Source of the DNA: Blastococcus carthaginiensis
Lineage (GTDB): Bacteria; Actinomycetota; Actinomycetes; Mycobacteriales; Geodermatophilaceae
Direction: 5' to 3'
NCBI RefSeq assembly: GCF_030731085.1
Contig: NZ_JASNFN010000013.1
Location: 108,069 to 172,068, forward strand
Length of the DNA stretch: 64,000 nt
Shown: piece after piece, positions 24,698 through 34,008 of the stretch
How the letters are laid out: every line of letters begins with the position of its first letter
Position numbering within the stretch: position 1 is the stretch's first letter
Translations under genes and position numbers: made by a program
The notes under the pieces: generated by a model
Told to the model about the DNA's origin: nothing
Database searches by the model: none
The model's input: the letters and a program-made list of their open reading frames with translations, nothing else

Positions 24698-25453
24698 TCA
24701 GGCGGCGGGCGGGGCGCCGCGCAGCCGGACGACGGCGGCGCGGTAGCGACCGCCACCCCAGAGCCGCCAGGCCAGCCGCCTGCCGCGCGGCAGGCCACCG
24801 AGCAGGCGGGCGCGGTCGGCGGCGCTGCAGTCCTCCAGGGCCAGCCCCAGCACGAGCAGCTGCTCGCGCCCGGAGAGCCCGCAGCGCGCGGTGCGCACGA
24901 CCGGTGCCCACCCGGCGTCGGTCAGGTGGGCGTCGAGCAGGGGGAGCAGGATGGCCTCCTCCTCGGCGGTCTGGGCGTCGACGTCGTCGGCCAGCCGCCG
25001 GCAGGCGCGGGCGAAGGCCTCCCGTGCCCTTCCGCTGCCGGAGCAGGCCCACTGGCGGGCCGCGGTGTCCAGGTCGCGCAGCGCGGCGTCGATCCGGGCG
25101 CAGGAGGAGGTCCAGCCGGCGACGGCGGCGGCCACGGCCGGGCGGGCGCCCTCCGGTGCGCTGTGCAGGAGCGCGGGCCACACCGCGTCCCGCTCGACGG
25201 CGTGGTGGTGCAGCAGCAGCCGGGCCACCAGCCCGGCGTGGCGGGTGAGCGTCCCGGTGCGGGCGCACTCGCCGTCGGGCGCCCAGGTGGCGACGTCGGC
25301 CAGCGTGCGCAGCTCCCGGCGCACGAGCTGGTGCAGCACCCGCTGGTAGGTCGCCGCCCGGCCCGGGGCCCGGGGGGTCGCGACGGGCGGCGCCGGGTCG
25401 GCCGGGCGCCGGGGGAGCGGGACGGCGGGGGGAAGGACCGCGGTAGCGGTCAT
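24698..25453 (-). CDS. Hemerythrin HHE domain-like protein
   Basis: A 251-residue, largely helical protein. After a Pro/Ala-rich N-terminus, residues about 50-190 show a hemerythrin-type four-helix pattern: LTRHAGLVARLLLHHHAVERDAVW supplies several His residues and a Glu, and DVDAQTAEEEAILLPLL supplies the late Glu/Asp ligands. These could hold a di-iron or other metal site for O2, NO or redox sensing. The C-terminal 60 residues are Arg-rich and lack a known domain. ATG 25453 follows GAGG about ten bases upstream. Ligand assignment is by eye, so the domain call is good but not certain. Confidence 0.72.
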   Translation of the reverse strand: MTATAVLPPAVPLPRRPADPAPPVATPRAPGRAATYQRVLHQLVRRELRTLADVATWAPDGECARTGTLTRHAGLVARLLLHHHAVERDAVWPALLHSAPEGARPAVAAAVAGWTSSCARIDAALRDLDTAARQWACSGSGRAREAFARACRRLADDVDAQTAEEEAILLPLLDAHLTDAGWAPVVRTARCGLSGREQLLVLGLALEDCSAADRARLLGGLPRGRRLAWRLWGGGRYRAAVVRLRGAPPAA

Positions 25454-25709
25454 GGCGCGCACCTCGTTCAGCGGTTCGGGCCGGGGCTCCGGGATCGGCC
25501 GGAGCGCGGGATGCCGGGAGGGTAGGGCCGGCCGCCCACCGGGGGCAGCGGTTTTCGGGACCGGCCCGGGCGGTGCGGAGGGCGTCCGGCGGCGCGGAGC
25601 CGTGCGTCGTCCCGGGTTCACCGAGCGTGACCTGCGACGATCCGGAACCGTTCCGCTGCGACCGCGCGGATCGACCACACGCGGCGTCCGTTCCACTACG
25701 GTCGGGTCC

Positions 25710-26510
25710 GTGGGCAGCGTCGTCACTCGCAACCGGGTGAACGTCAGCGGCCTGCCCCAGGGACGGCCGATGGTGTTCGCGCACGGCTTCGGCTGTGACC
25801 AGACGCTGTGGCGGCTGGTGGCCCCGGACTTCGCCGTCGACCACCGGGTCGTGCTGTTCGACCACGTCGGGTCGGGGCAGTCGGACCTGTCGGCCTACGA
25901 CCCCGAGAAGTACGACTCGCTCGACGGGTACGCGTGCGACGTCGTCGAGATCTGCCGCGAGCTGGCGCTCACCGACGTCGTCTTCGTCGGCCACTCGGTG
26001 AGCGCGATGATCGGCGTGCTCGCCCACCACCGGGCGCCCGAGCTGTTCGGCGCCATGGTGATGGTCGGGCCGAGCCCGCGCTACGTCGACGACGAGGGGT
26101 ACGTCGGCGGGTTCAGCCGCGCCGACATCGTGGAGCTGCTCGACGCCCTCGACAGCAACCACCTGGGCTGGTCGGCCCAGATGGCGCCGGTGATCATGGG
26201 CAACCCGGACCGGCCGGAGCTGGCCGAGGAGTTGACCAACAGCTTCTGCCGGACCGCGCCGCACATCGCCCGGCAGTTCGCGCGGGTCACCTTCCTGTCG
26301 GACAACCGCGCCGACCTCCAGGGCATCGAGGTGCCCACGCTGGTGCTGCAGTGCAGCGCCGACGCGATCGCGCCGGACGCGGTCGGCGAGTACGTGCACC
26401 GGCAGATCCCCGGCAGCGCGCTCGTGCGCATGCGGGCCACGGGCCACGTCCCCCAGCTGTCCGCGCCGGAGGAGACCACGGCCGCCATCCGCGCGTTCCT
26501 GACGCCGTGA
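25710..26510 (+). CDS. rsbQ: RsbQ-like alpha/beta hydrolase
   Basis: A 266-residue alpha/beta hydrolase close in length to Bacillus RsbQ (269). The oxyanion region is VFAHGFGCDQTLWR, the nucleophile elbow is GHSVSAMIG with the catalytic Ser, the acid is in LQCSADAIAP, and the His in ATGHVPQLS. RsbQ is required for RsbP phosphatase activity in the energy-stress branch of general stress control, and here the next gene, 19 bases on, encodes an RsbP-type PAS/PP2C phosphatase. That adjacency makes the assignment strong. The same fold also includes strigolactone/karrikin receptors, so hydrolysis of a small signalling ligand is likely. Confidence 0.9.
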   Translation: MGSVVTRNRVNVSGLPQGRPMVFAHGFGCDQTLWRLVAPDFAVDHRVVLFDHVGSGQSDLSAYDPEKYDSLDGYACDVVEICRELALTDVVFVGHSVSAMIGVLAHHRAPELFGAMVMVGPSPRYVDDEGYVGGFSRADIVELLDALDSNHLGWSAQMAPVIMGNPDRPELAEELTNSFCRTAPHIARQFARVTFLSDNRADLQGIEVPTLVLQCSADAIAPDAVGEYVHRQIPGSALVRMRATGHVPQLSAPEETTAAIRAFLTP

Positions 26511-26529
26511 CCGCCCCGGACGGCGTCCG

Positions 26530-28773
26530 GTGACCGGTTCCGGGGACGGGGGCAACCGGCTGGAGCGCCTGCTCGACGAGGACCCCGCCGACCTCTACGA
26601 GAACGCGCCGATGGGGTACCTCTCCACGCTTCCCGACGGGCGGGTCGTGAAGGCCAACCGCACCTTCTGCGCGTGGACCGGGCGGGCGCCGGAGGACCTG
26701 CTCGACCACCGGTTCCAGGACCTGCTCAGCGTCGGGGGCCGGGTCTTCTACAACACCCACCTGCTGCCGCTGCTGCGCCTGCAGGGCATGGTGCGCGAGA
26801 TCGCCATCGACATCACCCGCATCGACGGCTCGCTGCTGCCGTGCCTGCTCAACGCCGTCGAGGTGCGCGACGAGGACGGCGCCCCGCTGCTGGTGCGGGC
26901 GACCCTGTTCGAGGCGACGGCGCGACGCCGGTACGAGCGGGAGCTGCTGGCGGCGCAGCGGCTGGCGGAGGAGTCCGAGGCCCGCTCGCGGGTGGTGCAG
27001 AAGGTCGTCTTCGACCTGGCCGCCGCGGCGACTCCAGAGGACGTCGCGACGGTGATCGTGCAGCGCGGGCGCGCGGCGCTGCGGGCCACCGGTGCCGCGC
27101 TGGTGCTGGTGGAGGGCGAGCCGGACGCGCAGGAGCTGCCGGCGCTGCGGCCGGTGCGGTCGGAGGGGGTGTCGCGCGAACTGCTGCGGCGGCTGCGGGA
27201 TGCCGCCGGCAGCCGGCTGGCCCTGGAGCTCGCCCAGGGGCTGCGGTCGATCCTGCTCGACGCCCGGCTGCGGGCCGACCAGCCGGAGCTGGCGGCGACG
27301 ATGGCCGCCGACGGGCTGACCGACCTGGTCGTCGTCCCCGTGTCGGCGGACTCCAAGCGGCTGGGCGTGCTGGTGCTGGCGCGCGGCGCGCCGGCGCGTG
27401 GCGACCTGATCAGCCTGCAGGAGCCGGGGGAGCACCGGCCGCTCACCCCGGCCGAGGTGGACCTGCTGTGGACGCTCGGCCGGCAGGCGGGGCAGGCCCT
27501 GGAGCGCGTGCGGCTGCACGAGCAGACCCGCCAGCAGGGCGAGCGGGCGGCGTTCCTGCTCGAGGCGGCGCGGCTGATGAGCGAGGCCCGCGACGTGACC
27601 GAGACGGTGCACCGGCTGGCCGGGCTGGTGGTGTCGCGGCTGGCCGACGTCTGCGTGATCGACATGGTCACCGAGCACGGCCTGCACCAGCCCGTGGCGC
27701 GGCACCGGGACCCGGACCGCCAGGCGGTGCTCGACCGGCTGCGCGGCAGCCACCCGCCGGCGAGGTCCCCGATGCACCCCTCGGTGCGCGCGCTGCGCGA
27801 GGGCCGGACGCAGTGGATCCGCGACCTGGAGGAGGCGCGGGCGGTGCTCGACGCCGTCGCCCCTGACGACGCCTTCCGCGAGGCCGTCGGCCACCTGGAG
27901 CTGGTCGGCGTGGTGGGCGTGCCGATGATCGTGGACGGCCGGCGGCTCGGCGTCGTCACGTTCGGGGCCGACCGGCACCGCGCGCCGTTCACCGCCGCCG
28001 ACGTCGAGGTGGCCGAGCAGCTGGCCCTGCAGCTGTCGCAGGTGGTGGACAAGGCGCTGCGGCTGGAGTTCGAGGAGCGCACCTCGCACACGTTGCAGGC
28101 CAGCCTGCTGCCGCCGTCGCCCCCGGTCATCCCCGGGCTCACGACCGCGGTGCGGTACCTGGCGGCGACGCGGGGGGTCGACGTCGGCGGCGACTTCTAC
28201 GACGTCGTCCGGCTGCCCGGGGACCAGGTGGGGCTCACGGTGGGGGACGTCGTCGGCCACGACATCACGGCGGCGGCGACGATGGGGCAGCTGCGCAGCG
28301 TGACGCGCGCGATGTCGGCCGACCGGCCCTCGCCGGCCGTGCTCGTCGACCGGCTGCAGCACAACTGGGAGCTGTTCGAGCTGCAGCGGATGGCGACCGC
28401 GCTGTTCGCGACACTGGACCCGGCGTCGGGGGAGCTGCGGCTCGCCTCGGCCGGGCACCTGCCGCCGCTGCTGTGCACCCAGGGCCGGGCGGAGCTGCTG
28501 CCGGTGCGCCCGACCCGCATGCTCGGAGCGCCGCCGGCGCCGGCGGTGGAGTGGAGCGGTGCCCTGCCGGAGGGCGCGGCGCTGCTGCTGTTCACCGACG
28601 GGCTGGTGGAGAGCCCGGGGGCCGATCTCGACGCAGGGCTCGCCCGGCTGGTCGAGGTGGCGGCGCGGGCGTGGACGGGGGACCCCGAGCAGCTGTGCGA
28701 CCGGCTGCTGTCCGAGCTGACCGGTGAGCACCGGGCCGACGACATCGCGCTGCTGGCGCTGACCCGCAGCTGA
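26530..28773 (+). CDS. rsbP: RsbP-like PAS-GAF-GAF-PP2C (SpoIIE) phosphatase
   Basis: A 747-residue sensor phosphatase. A PAS domain covers roughly residues 15-135 (YENAPMGYLSTLPDG, FCAWTGRAPEDL), followed by a short coiled coil (ARRRYERELLAAQRLAEESE). Two GAF-like regions follow at about 155-335 and 345-510. The C-terminal SpoIIE phosphatase at about 530-745 has the metal-binding DVGGDFYDVV, VGDVVGHDITAAATMGQLR, ATLDPASGELRLASAGHLPP, LFTDGLVES and the final RADDIALLAL. It would dephosphorylate an RsbV-type STAS protein such as that at 12942, switching on a stress sigma factor. It is paired with RsbQ. GTG 26530 is used. Having two GAFs makes it larger than Bacillus RsbP. Confidence 0.9.
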   Translation: MTGSGDGGNRLERLLDEDPADLYENAPMGYLSTLPDGRVVKANRTFCAWTGRAPEDLLDHRFQDLLSVGGRVFYNTHLLPLLRLQGMVREIAIDITRIDGSLLPCLLNAVEVRDEDGAPLLVRATLFEATARRRYERELLAAQRLAEESEARSRVVQKVVFDLAAAATPEDVATVIVQRGRAALRATGAALVLVEGEPDAQELPALRPVRSEGVSRELLRRLRDAAGSRLALELAQGLRSILLDARLRADQPELAATMAADGLTDLVVVPVSADSKRLGVLVLARGAPARGDLISLQEPGEHRPLTPAEVDLLWTLGRQAGQALERVRLHEQTRQQGERAAFLLEAARLMSEARDVTETVHRLAGLVVSRLADVCVIDMVTEHGLHQPVARHRDPDRQAVLDRLRGSHPPARSPMHPSVRALREGRTQWIRDLEEARAVLDAVAPDDAFREAVGHLELVGVVGVPMIVDGRRLGVVTFGADRHRAPFTAADVEVAEQLALQLSQVVDKALRLEFEERTSHTLQASLLPPSPPVIPGLTTAVRYLAATRGVDVGGDFYDVVRLPGDQVGLTVGDVVGHDITAAATMGQLRSVTRAMSADRPSPAVLVDRLQHNWELFELQRMATALFATLDPASGELRLASAGHLPPLLCTQGRAELLPVRPTRMLGAPPAPAVEWSGALPEGAALLLFTDGLVESPGADLDAGLARLVEVAARAWTGDPEQLCDRLLSELTGEHRADDIALLALTRS

Positions 28774-28846
28774 GGGGCGCCGACCACCTTCCGGACGCCG
28801 TGGTTTCGGGTCACCATGGGAAGCGCGACCCCGGGAGGAGGCGGTG

Positions 28847-29164
28847 ATGGACTCGTCGGCTCGTGGGAACCCGGTCACCGACGCCATCGACGGCGCGACC
28901 GGCGACTGGACGCTGTCGGGGGACGCGATGCGCTGGTCGCCCGAGCTGGCTGAACGGACGCCGGCCACCGGCGAGCTCGGCGGGCTGGAGACCGCTGCGG
29001 GCGTCGGCGCCGCGCTGGGCCTGGACGTGCAGGGCGTGCGGCGGCTGGTCTCGGGCGCGCTGGTCTCGCTGGGCGCGGTCGCCTCCGACGTCGTCACCGA
29101 GCTGCGCCAGCTGACCCGCGGCGATCCGGACGAGGAGGCACCCACCGACGTCCAGCCGGGCTGA
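28847..29164 (+). CDS. Hypothetical small protein
   Basis: A 105-residue protein with no recognised family. Residues about 20-85 contain a compact pattern (GDWTLSGDAMRWSPEL, then LGLDVQGVRRLVSGALVSLGAVASDVVTELRQLT) suggesting one or two amphipathic helices with a moderately hydrophobic face. The C-terminus is acidic. A strong GGAGGAGG lies eight bases before ATG 28847; a GTG one codon upstream is also possible. The good ribosome binding site and typical codon bias support a real gene between the RsbP and acyl-CoA dehydrogenase genes. Confidence 0.7.
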   Translation: MDSSARGNPVTDAIDGATGDWTLSGDAMRWSPELAERTPATGELGGLETAAGVGAALGLDVQGVRRLVSGALVSLGAVASDVVTELRQLTRGDPDEEAPTDVQPG

Positions 29165-29250
29165 ACGGGGGCAACGGGGGGGCTGCCGGGCGGGGCGGTG
29201 CGGGCGACCTGTAGAACGGGCGTGAGCACGGCCACCCCCGAGGGAGTCGC

Positions 29251-30411
29251 ATGAGCAACTCGTTGACACTGGCGCCCGCACCGCGGTCCGAGGCAGCCGA
29301 GCAGGTGCGGGCGGAGGTGCGCGAGTTCCTCGCCGCCGAACTCGCCGCCGGGAGCTTCCGGACGCACGTCGACACCTGGCTGTCCGGCGTCGACCCGGGG
29401 TTCTCGAAGAAGCTGGGCGAGCGCGGCTGGCTCGGCATGACCTGGCCGAAGAAGTACGGCGGCCACGAGCGCTCGGCGATGGAGCGCTACGCCGTCACGG
29501 AGGAGCTGCTCGCCGCCGGCGCCCCGGTGGCCGCGCACTGGATCGCCGACCGGCAGTCCGGGCCGAACCTGCTCACCTACGGCACGGAGAAGCAGCGGGA
29601 GGAGATCCTGCCGCGCATCGTCGCGGGCGAGTGCTTCTTCGTCATCGGCATGAGCGAGCCGGACTCGGGCTCCGACCTCGCCTCGATCCGCACGAGGGCC
29701 ACGCGGAACGGCGACGGCGACTGGGTGGTCAACGGCGCGAAGGTGTGGACGTCGAACGCGCACCACTCCCACTACGGGATCGTGCTGGTGCGCACCTCGC
29801 CGGCCGACCCGTCGAGCCGGCACGCCGGCATGTCGCAGCTGCTGGTCGACCTCTCGCTGCCCGGCATCTCGATCAACCCGATCCGCATCCTCGACGGCGG
29901 CCACCACTTCAACGAGGTGGTGTTCGAGGACGTCGTCGTCCCCGGCGACATGCTGCTGGGCGAGGAGGGCAACGGCTGGCACCAGGTGACCGCCGAGCTC
30001 GCGTTCGAGCGCTCCGGCCCGGAGCGGTTCCTGTCGACCTACCCGCTCGTCGCCGAGTTCGGGCGCCGGGTGGCCGAGACGGGCGATCCCGGGCAGCTGG
30101 CCGCGCTCGGCCGGCTCTCGGCGCGGCTGCTCGCGCTGCGGCAGATGTCGCTGCGGATCGCCGCGGCGCTGGACCGCGGGGAGCTGCCCAACATCCCGGC
30201 GGCGCTGGTCAAGGACGTGGGGACGACGTTCGAGGCGGACGTCGTCGAGGAGGTCCGCAAGGTGGTCGACGTGACGCCGTCGCTGGACTCGCCGGACCCG
30301 CTGGCGCGGGCGCTGGCCGAGGCGCAGCTGCACCAGCCGGGCTTCACGCTGCGCGGCGGGACCAACGAGATCCTGCGCGGGATCGTGGCTCGTGGATTGG
30401 GCCTCCGCTGA
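29251..30411 (+). CDS. Acyl-CoA dehydrogenase, larger subunit of first pair
   Basis: A 386-residue acyl-CoA dehydrogenase with the N-terminal helical, middle beta (MSEPDSGSDLAS, GAKVWTSNAHHSH) and C-terminal helical domains. At the C-terminus the canonical catalytic Glu segment (YEGT in MCAD-type enzymes) reads RGGTNEI, so the base is replaced by Gly. In mycobacteria such proteins work as alpha2-beta2 heteromers with a shorter partner, and here the partner gene overlaps the stop by one base. ATG 29251 is preceded by GAGGGAG. It is closely similar to the protein at 55636. The substrate is probably a branched or ring-derived acyl-CoA; this is inferred. Confidence 0.92.
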   Translation: MSNSLTLAPAPRSEAAEQVRAEVREFLAAELAAGSFRTHVDTWLSGVDPGFSKKLGERGWLGMTWPKKYGGHERSAMERYAVTEELLAAGAPVAAHWIADRQSGPNLLTYGTEKQREEILPRIVAGECFFVIGMSEPDSGSDLASIRTRATRNGDGDWVVNGAKVWTSNAHHSHYGIVLVRTSPADPSSRHAGMSQLLVDLSLPGISINPIRILDGGHHFNEVVFEDVVVPGDMLLGEEGNGWHQVTAELAFERSGPERFLSTYPLVAEFGRRVAETGDPGQLAALGRLSARLLALRQMSLRIAAALDRGELPNIPAALVKDVGTTFEADVVEEVRKVVDVTPSLDSPDPLARALAEAQLHQPGFTLRGGTNEILRGIVARGLGLR

Positions 30412-31484
30412 TGGCATCGGACCAGGACCTGGTGGTCGAGACCGTCAAGGACATCCTGAGCGGCTTCGAGCCGTTCGTGCTCACCGCCGAGCGCCGCTGG
30501 GACGCCGGGCTGTGGTCGGCGCTGGCCGACGCCGGGCTGACCGGGGTGGGCCTGCCCGAGGAGGCCGGCGGCTCGGGTGGCGAGCTGGCCGACGCGGTGG
30601 CGATCGTGCGGACGCTCGCCGCCGGTGCCGGGGCGGTGCCGGTGGCCGAGCAGCTGCTCGTGGCGGGCCCGGCGCTGGTGGCCGCGGACCTGGCGCTGCC
30701 CTCGCCGGAGGAGCCGACGACGTTCGCCGTCGCCGACGCGGTGACCGTGCACCCGGTCGACAACGGTGACGGGCCGGGGCGGTTCACGCTCTCCGGGACG
30801 GTCGCCGACGTGGCGTGGGCGGGTGCGGCGCGGCACGTCGTCGTCCTCGCGCCCGCCCCGGCGGGGATGGAGAGGTCGGTGCTGGCGCTGGTCGACGCGT
30901 CGTCGCTGCCGGCGGGCGACGCGTTCAACCTGGCCGGTGAGCCGCGCGGGTCGCTGGTGCTCGACCGGGTCGGTGCCTCCGGCGCGCTGCTGACCGAGGC
31001 CGGGGCGAGCGAGGTGCGGGCCCGCTACGCGCTGGCGCGGTCGGTGCAGCTCGCCGCCGCGCTCGAGCAGGTGCTGGCGTGGACGGTGCAGTACGCGGGG
31101 GAGCGGCACCAGTTCGGCCGGCCGCTGGGCAAGTTCCAGGCGATCCAGATGGAGCTCGCGGAGATGGCCGGCGAGGTGACCGCGGTGACGGCGCTGACCG
31201 ACGCCGCCGTCCAGTCGCTGGACCGGGGCGAGAACGTGGTGCTGGCCGCCGCGGCGGCGAAGGTGCGGGCCGGGGCCGCCGTCGAGGTGGTGGCACGGCT
31301 GGCGCACCAGGTGCACGGCGCGATCGGGTTCACCCAGGAGCACAAGCTGCACCACCTGACGCGGCGGCTGTGGTCGTGGCGGGACGAGGCCGGCAGCGAG
31401 CTGGTGTGGTCGCGGGTGCTGGCCTCGGGGTTGCTGGCCGGTGGGCCGGACGAGCTCTGGCCGGCGCTGACCCGCGCGGTCTGA
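30411..31484 (+). CDS. Acyl-CoA dehydrogenase-like, smaller subunit of first pair
   Basis: A 357-residue acyl-CoA dehydrogenase homologue with a weakly conserved N-terminal half (GLPEEAGGSGGELADA) and a better conserved C-terminal helical domain (YAGERHQFGRPLGKFQAIQ, HQVHGAIGFTQEHKLHHLTRRL). The GERHQFGRP and HGAIGFTQE segments are standard flavin/CoA contacts. The TGATG overlap with the preceding dehydrogenase signals 1:1 synthesis as a heteromeric enzyme. The paralogous pair at 55636/56769 has the same order. A CaiB/BaiF CoA transferase follows after three bases. Confidence 0.9.
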   Translation: MASDQDLVVETVKDILSGFEPFVLTAERRWDAGLWSALADAGLTGVGLPEEAGGSGGELADAVAIVRTLAAGAGAVPVAEQLLVAGPALVAADLALPSPEEPTTFAVADAVTVHPVDNGDGPGRFTLSGTVADVAWAGAARHVVVLAPAPAGMERSVLALVDASSLPAGDAFNLAGEPRGSLVLDRVGASGALLTEAGASEVRARYALARSVQLAAALEQVLAWTVQYAGERHQFGRPLGKFQAIQMELAEMAGEVTAVTALTDAAVQSLDRGENVVLAAAAAKVRAGAAVEVVARLAHQVHGAIGFTQEHKLHHLTRRLWSWRDEAGSELVWSRVLASGLLAGGPDELWPALTRAV

Positions 31485-31487
31485 CCG

Positions 31488-32711
31488 GTGCCGTCCGGGC
31501 GGGGGCCGCTGGCCGACGTCACCGTCCTGGACCTGACCTCGACCTTCCTGGGCCCCTACTGCGCCGAGCTGATGGCGCAGATGGGCGCCCGGGTGATCAA
31601 GGTGGAGCCGCCCGAGGGCGACATCATCCGGTACGTGGCCGACGACCGGCACTCCGGCCTGGGCCCCGCCTTCCTCACCTTCAACCGGGGCAAGGAGTCC
31701 GTCGTCCTCGACCTCGCGACGGCGGCCGGCCGGGACGCCCTCGACCGGCTGATCGACACCGCTGACGTCTTCCTGCACAACATGCGCCCGGGGGCGATGC
31801 GGAAGCTGCGCATCGACCCGGGCGCGGTGCGGGCGCGCAACCCACGGCTGGTCTACTGCCACGCCGTCGGCTACGGCTCGGCCGGGCCGTACCGCGACGA
31901 GCCCGCCTACGACGACGTCGTGCAGGGCGTCTCGGGAGTCGCGGCGGTGCAGGGCGGCACCGCCGAGCCGCAGTACGTGCGGACGCAGGTGGTGGACAAG
32001 ACCGTCGGGGTCATGGCGCTGGCCGCGATCCTCGCCGCCCTGCACGAGCGCGACGTCTCGGGCGAGGGCCAGGCCGTCGAGGTGCCGATGTTCGAGTCGA
32101 TGGCGACCTTCCTGCTGATGGAGCAGCAGGGGCAGCGGGTCTACGCCGGCCGCACCGGCGGCACCGGGTACGCGCGCACCGCCTCGCCGTACCGCAAGCC
32201 CTACCGCACCGCCGACGGCACGATCTCGGTGCTGCTCTACACCGACGGCCAGTGGCGCACCTTCTTCCGCCTCGTCGACCGCCCGGACCTCGCCGACGAC
32301 CCCGAGCTGCACAGCATCCGGGGGCGGACGAAGCGGATCGACGAGCTGTACGCCGTGGTCGAGGAGGCGCTCGCGCAGCGGACGACCGGCGAGTGGATCG
32401 AGCTGCTGCGCGCGCACGCCGTCCCCGCGATGCCGGTGCACTCCATCGAGGACCTCTTCGCCGATGAGCACCTCGCGGCGGTGGGCCTGTTCGAGGACGT
32501 CGAGCACCCCACCGAGGGGCCGCTCGTGCACGCCCGTCTGCCGTGGACCTTCTCCCGCAGCGGTGCGCCGCACCTGTCCGGCGCCCCCGCGCTCGGGGAG
32601 CACTCCGGCCCGGTGCTGCGCGCGGTCGGGCTGGACGACGACGCGATCCGGGCGGCGAGCGGCCGTCCGCACCACCCCGCCGGCGAGCCGCACGCCGGCC
32701 CACCCGCCTGA
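31488..32711 (+). CDS. CaiB/BaiF family CoA transferase (class III)
   Basis: A 407-residue family III CoA transferase. VTVLDLTSTFLGPYCAELMAQMGA opens the fold and KVEPPEGDIIR is the usual substrate-loop sequence. FNRGKESVVLDL and VFLHNMRPGAM follow; the Asp nucleophile is expected in the YDDVVQGVSG region. Such enzymes move CoA between an acyl-CoA donor and a free acid, so this would activate the acid that the two preceding acyl-CoA dehydrogenases then oxidise. The GTG start lies three bases after the upstream stop, showing one operon. Confidence 0.92.
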   Translation: MPSGRGPLADVTVLDLTSTFLGPYCAELMAQMGARVIKVEPPEGDIIRYVADDRHSGLGPAFLTFNRGKESVVLDLATAAGRDALDRLIDTADVFLHNMRPGAMRKLRIDPGAVRARNPRLVYCHAVGYGSAGPYRDEPAYDDVVQGVSGVAAVQGGTAEPQYVRTQVVDKTVGVMALAAILAALHERDVSGEGQAVEVPMFESMATFLLMEQQGQRVYAGRTGGTGYARTASPYRKPYRTADGTISVLLYTDGQWRTFFRLVDRPDLADDPELHSIRGRTKRIDELYAVVEEALAQRTTGEWIELLRAHAVPAMPVHSIEDLFADEHLAAVGLFEDVEHPTEGPLVHARLPWTFSRSGAPHLSGAPALGEHSGPVLRAVGLDDDAIRAASGRPHHPAGEPHAGPPA

Positions 32712-32729
32712 CTGCCGGGCGCACGATCC

Positions 32730-33941
32730 CTACGACGAGCCGGCCGCGCGGTCGGACAGCACGAGCAGGACGGCGGCGGCCAGCACGCAGCCGGCGATCG
32801 CGGTGAACCCGGCGCCGTAGCCCACGGCCGTGATCAGCGCCCCCACGGCGACGGGCGCCACCACGCGGCCGAACTGGACCGCCAGCGCCTGCTGGCCCGA
32901 CACCGCCGCGAACACCGGCCCGGGGACGAAGTGCCCGAGCAGGGCGGGCCGGGCGATGTTGAGGACGCCGAAGCCGACGCCGAACAGCAGCACGAACGCC
33001 ACGGTGGCCACCGGCTGGGGGAGCAGGAAGAGCGCCGCGACGCCGACGGCCTGACCGAGGACCATCGCCGCCGTCACGTGCCCGATCCCCACCCGCGCGG
33101 CGAGGACCGTCAGGACGACACGCCCGGTCACCGACAGCGCCCCCAGCCCCCCGGCCGCCACCGCGGCCAGCCCGGCCGGCGCGCCCGCCTCGAGCAGGTA
33201 GGCGACGAGGAACACCGCCACGGCGGCGTTGGCCACCATCTGCAGCGCCGCGGCCAGCGTCAGCCAGCGCACCGCGGGCCGCCGGTAGGCACCGCCCGGG
33301 CCCCGGTACGGCTGCAGGTCGACGTCGGGCGCGGCCGACGCGGCGGCGGAGGGCGGTGGGTCGGCGTCCGCACGACCGTCGGGCAGCAGATCCAGGTCGG
33401 CCGGGGACCGACGCAGCACCAGCGCGTGCGGCAGCGCGCACGCCGCGACGACCGCGGCGAGGACGACCAGGGCCGGCCGCCAGCCCACGCCGTCGATGAG
33501 GAACTGGGACGTGGGCAGGAAGATCGTCGAGGCGAACCCGGCGACCACCGTCAGGGTCAGCAACGCGCGCGGGCGGTCGCGGCGGAACCAGGTGTTGATG
33601 ACCGCGTAGGCCGGTTCGTAGAGCACCGCCGCGCTCGCCAGGCCGATGCCGGCGAACGCCAGGTACAGCTGCCCGAGGTCCTCCGCCTGCGACCAGGCGA
33701 GCACCGAGGCACCGCCCAGCAGGCTGCCGGTGGTCATCACCCACCGCGCACCCCACCGGTCCAGCCACCGCCCGACCACGACGGCACCCAGCCCGCTCAG
33801 CGCCAGCGACAGCGTCAGGGCCCCGGAGAGCTGGGCGGTCGAGGCGTCCAGCTCCTCGCGCATCGGCACGAGGAAGACGGCGAAGGAGTAGTAGAGGACG
33901 CCGTAGGAGACCGTCTCGGTGACGGCGAGCGCCCACACCAT
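32730..33941 (-). CDS. MFS transporter
   Basis: A 403-residue major facilitator with twelve predicted helices and a hydrophilic central loop (about residues 180-215). Its first helix region, VTETVSYGVLYYSFAVF, and the VGRWLDRWGARWVM loop between helices 2 and 3 match the D-R-x-G signature of MFS proteins of the oxalate/formate or monocarboxylate type. It converges on the CoA transferase operon and is followed on its own strand by nothing closer than 18 bases. ATG 33941 is the only plausible start. The substrate is unknown; an organic acid is a fair guess from context. Confidence 0.88.
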   Translation of the reverse strand: MVWALAVTETVSYGVLYYSFAVFLVPMREELDASTAQLSGALTLSLALSGLGAVVVGRWLDRWGARWVMTTGSLLGGASVLAWSQAEDLGQLYLAFAGIGLASAAVLYEPAYAVINTWFRRDRPRALLTLTVVAGFASTIFLPTSQFLIDGVGWRPALVVLAAVVAACALPHALVLRRSPADLDLLPDGRADADPPPSAAASAAPDVDLQPYRGPGGAYRRPAVRWLTLAAALQMVANAAVAVFLVAYLLEAGAPAGLAAVAAGGLGALSVTGRVVLTVLAARVGIGHVTAAMVLGQAVGVAALFLLPQPVATVAFVLLFGVGFGVLNIARPALLGHFVPGPVFAAVSGQQALAVQFGRVVAPVAVGALITAVGYGAGFTAIAGCVLAAAVLLVLSDRAAGSS

Positions 33942-34008
33942 GCGCCAGCCGGGGAAGTCCCGGCGGCGGGTGACCAGTGGGGTGCGCCCGCCCCGGCTCA
34001 GCGCGGGC

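Noticed and set aside
26287..30417. 1376-codon minus-strand open frame
   Set aside because: It is antisense to RsbQ, RsbP and the acyl-CoA dehydrogenase and is rich in Arg, His, Pro and Gln, as expected for a high-GC shadow frame; it has no domain.
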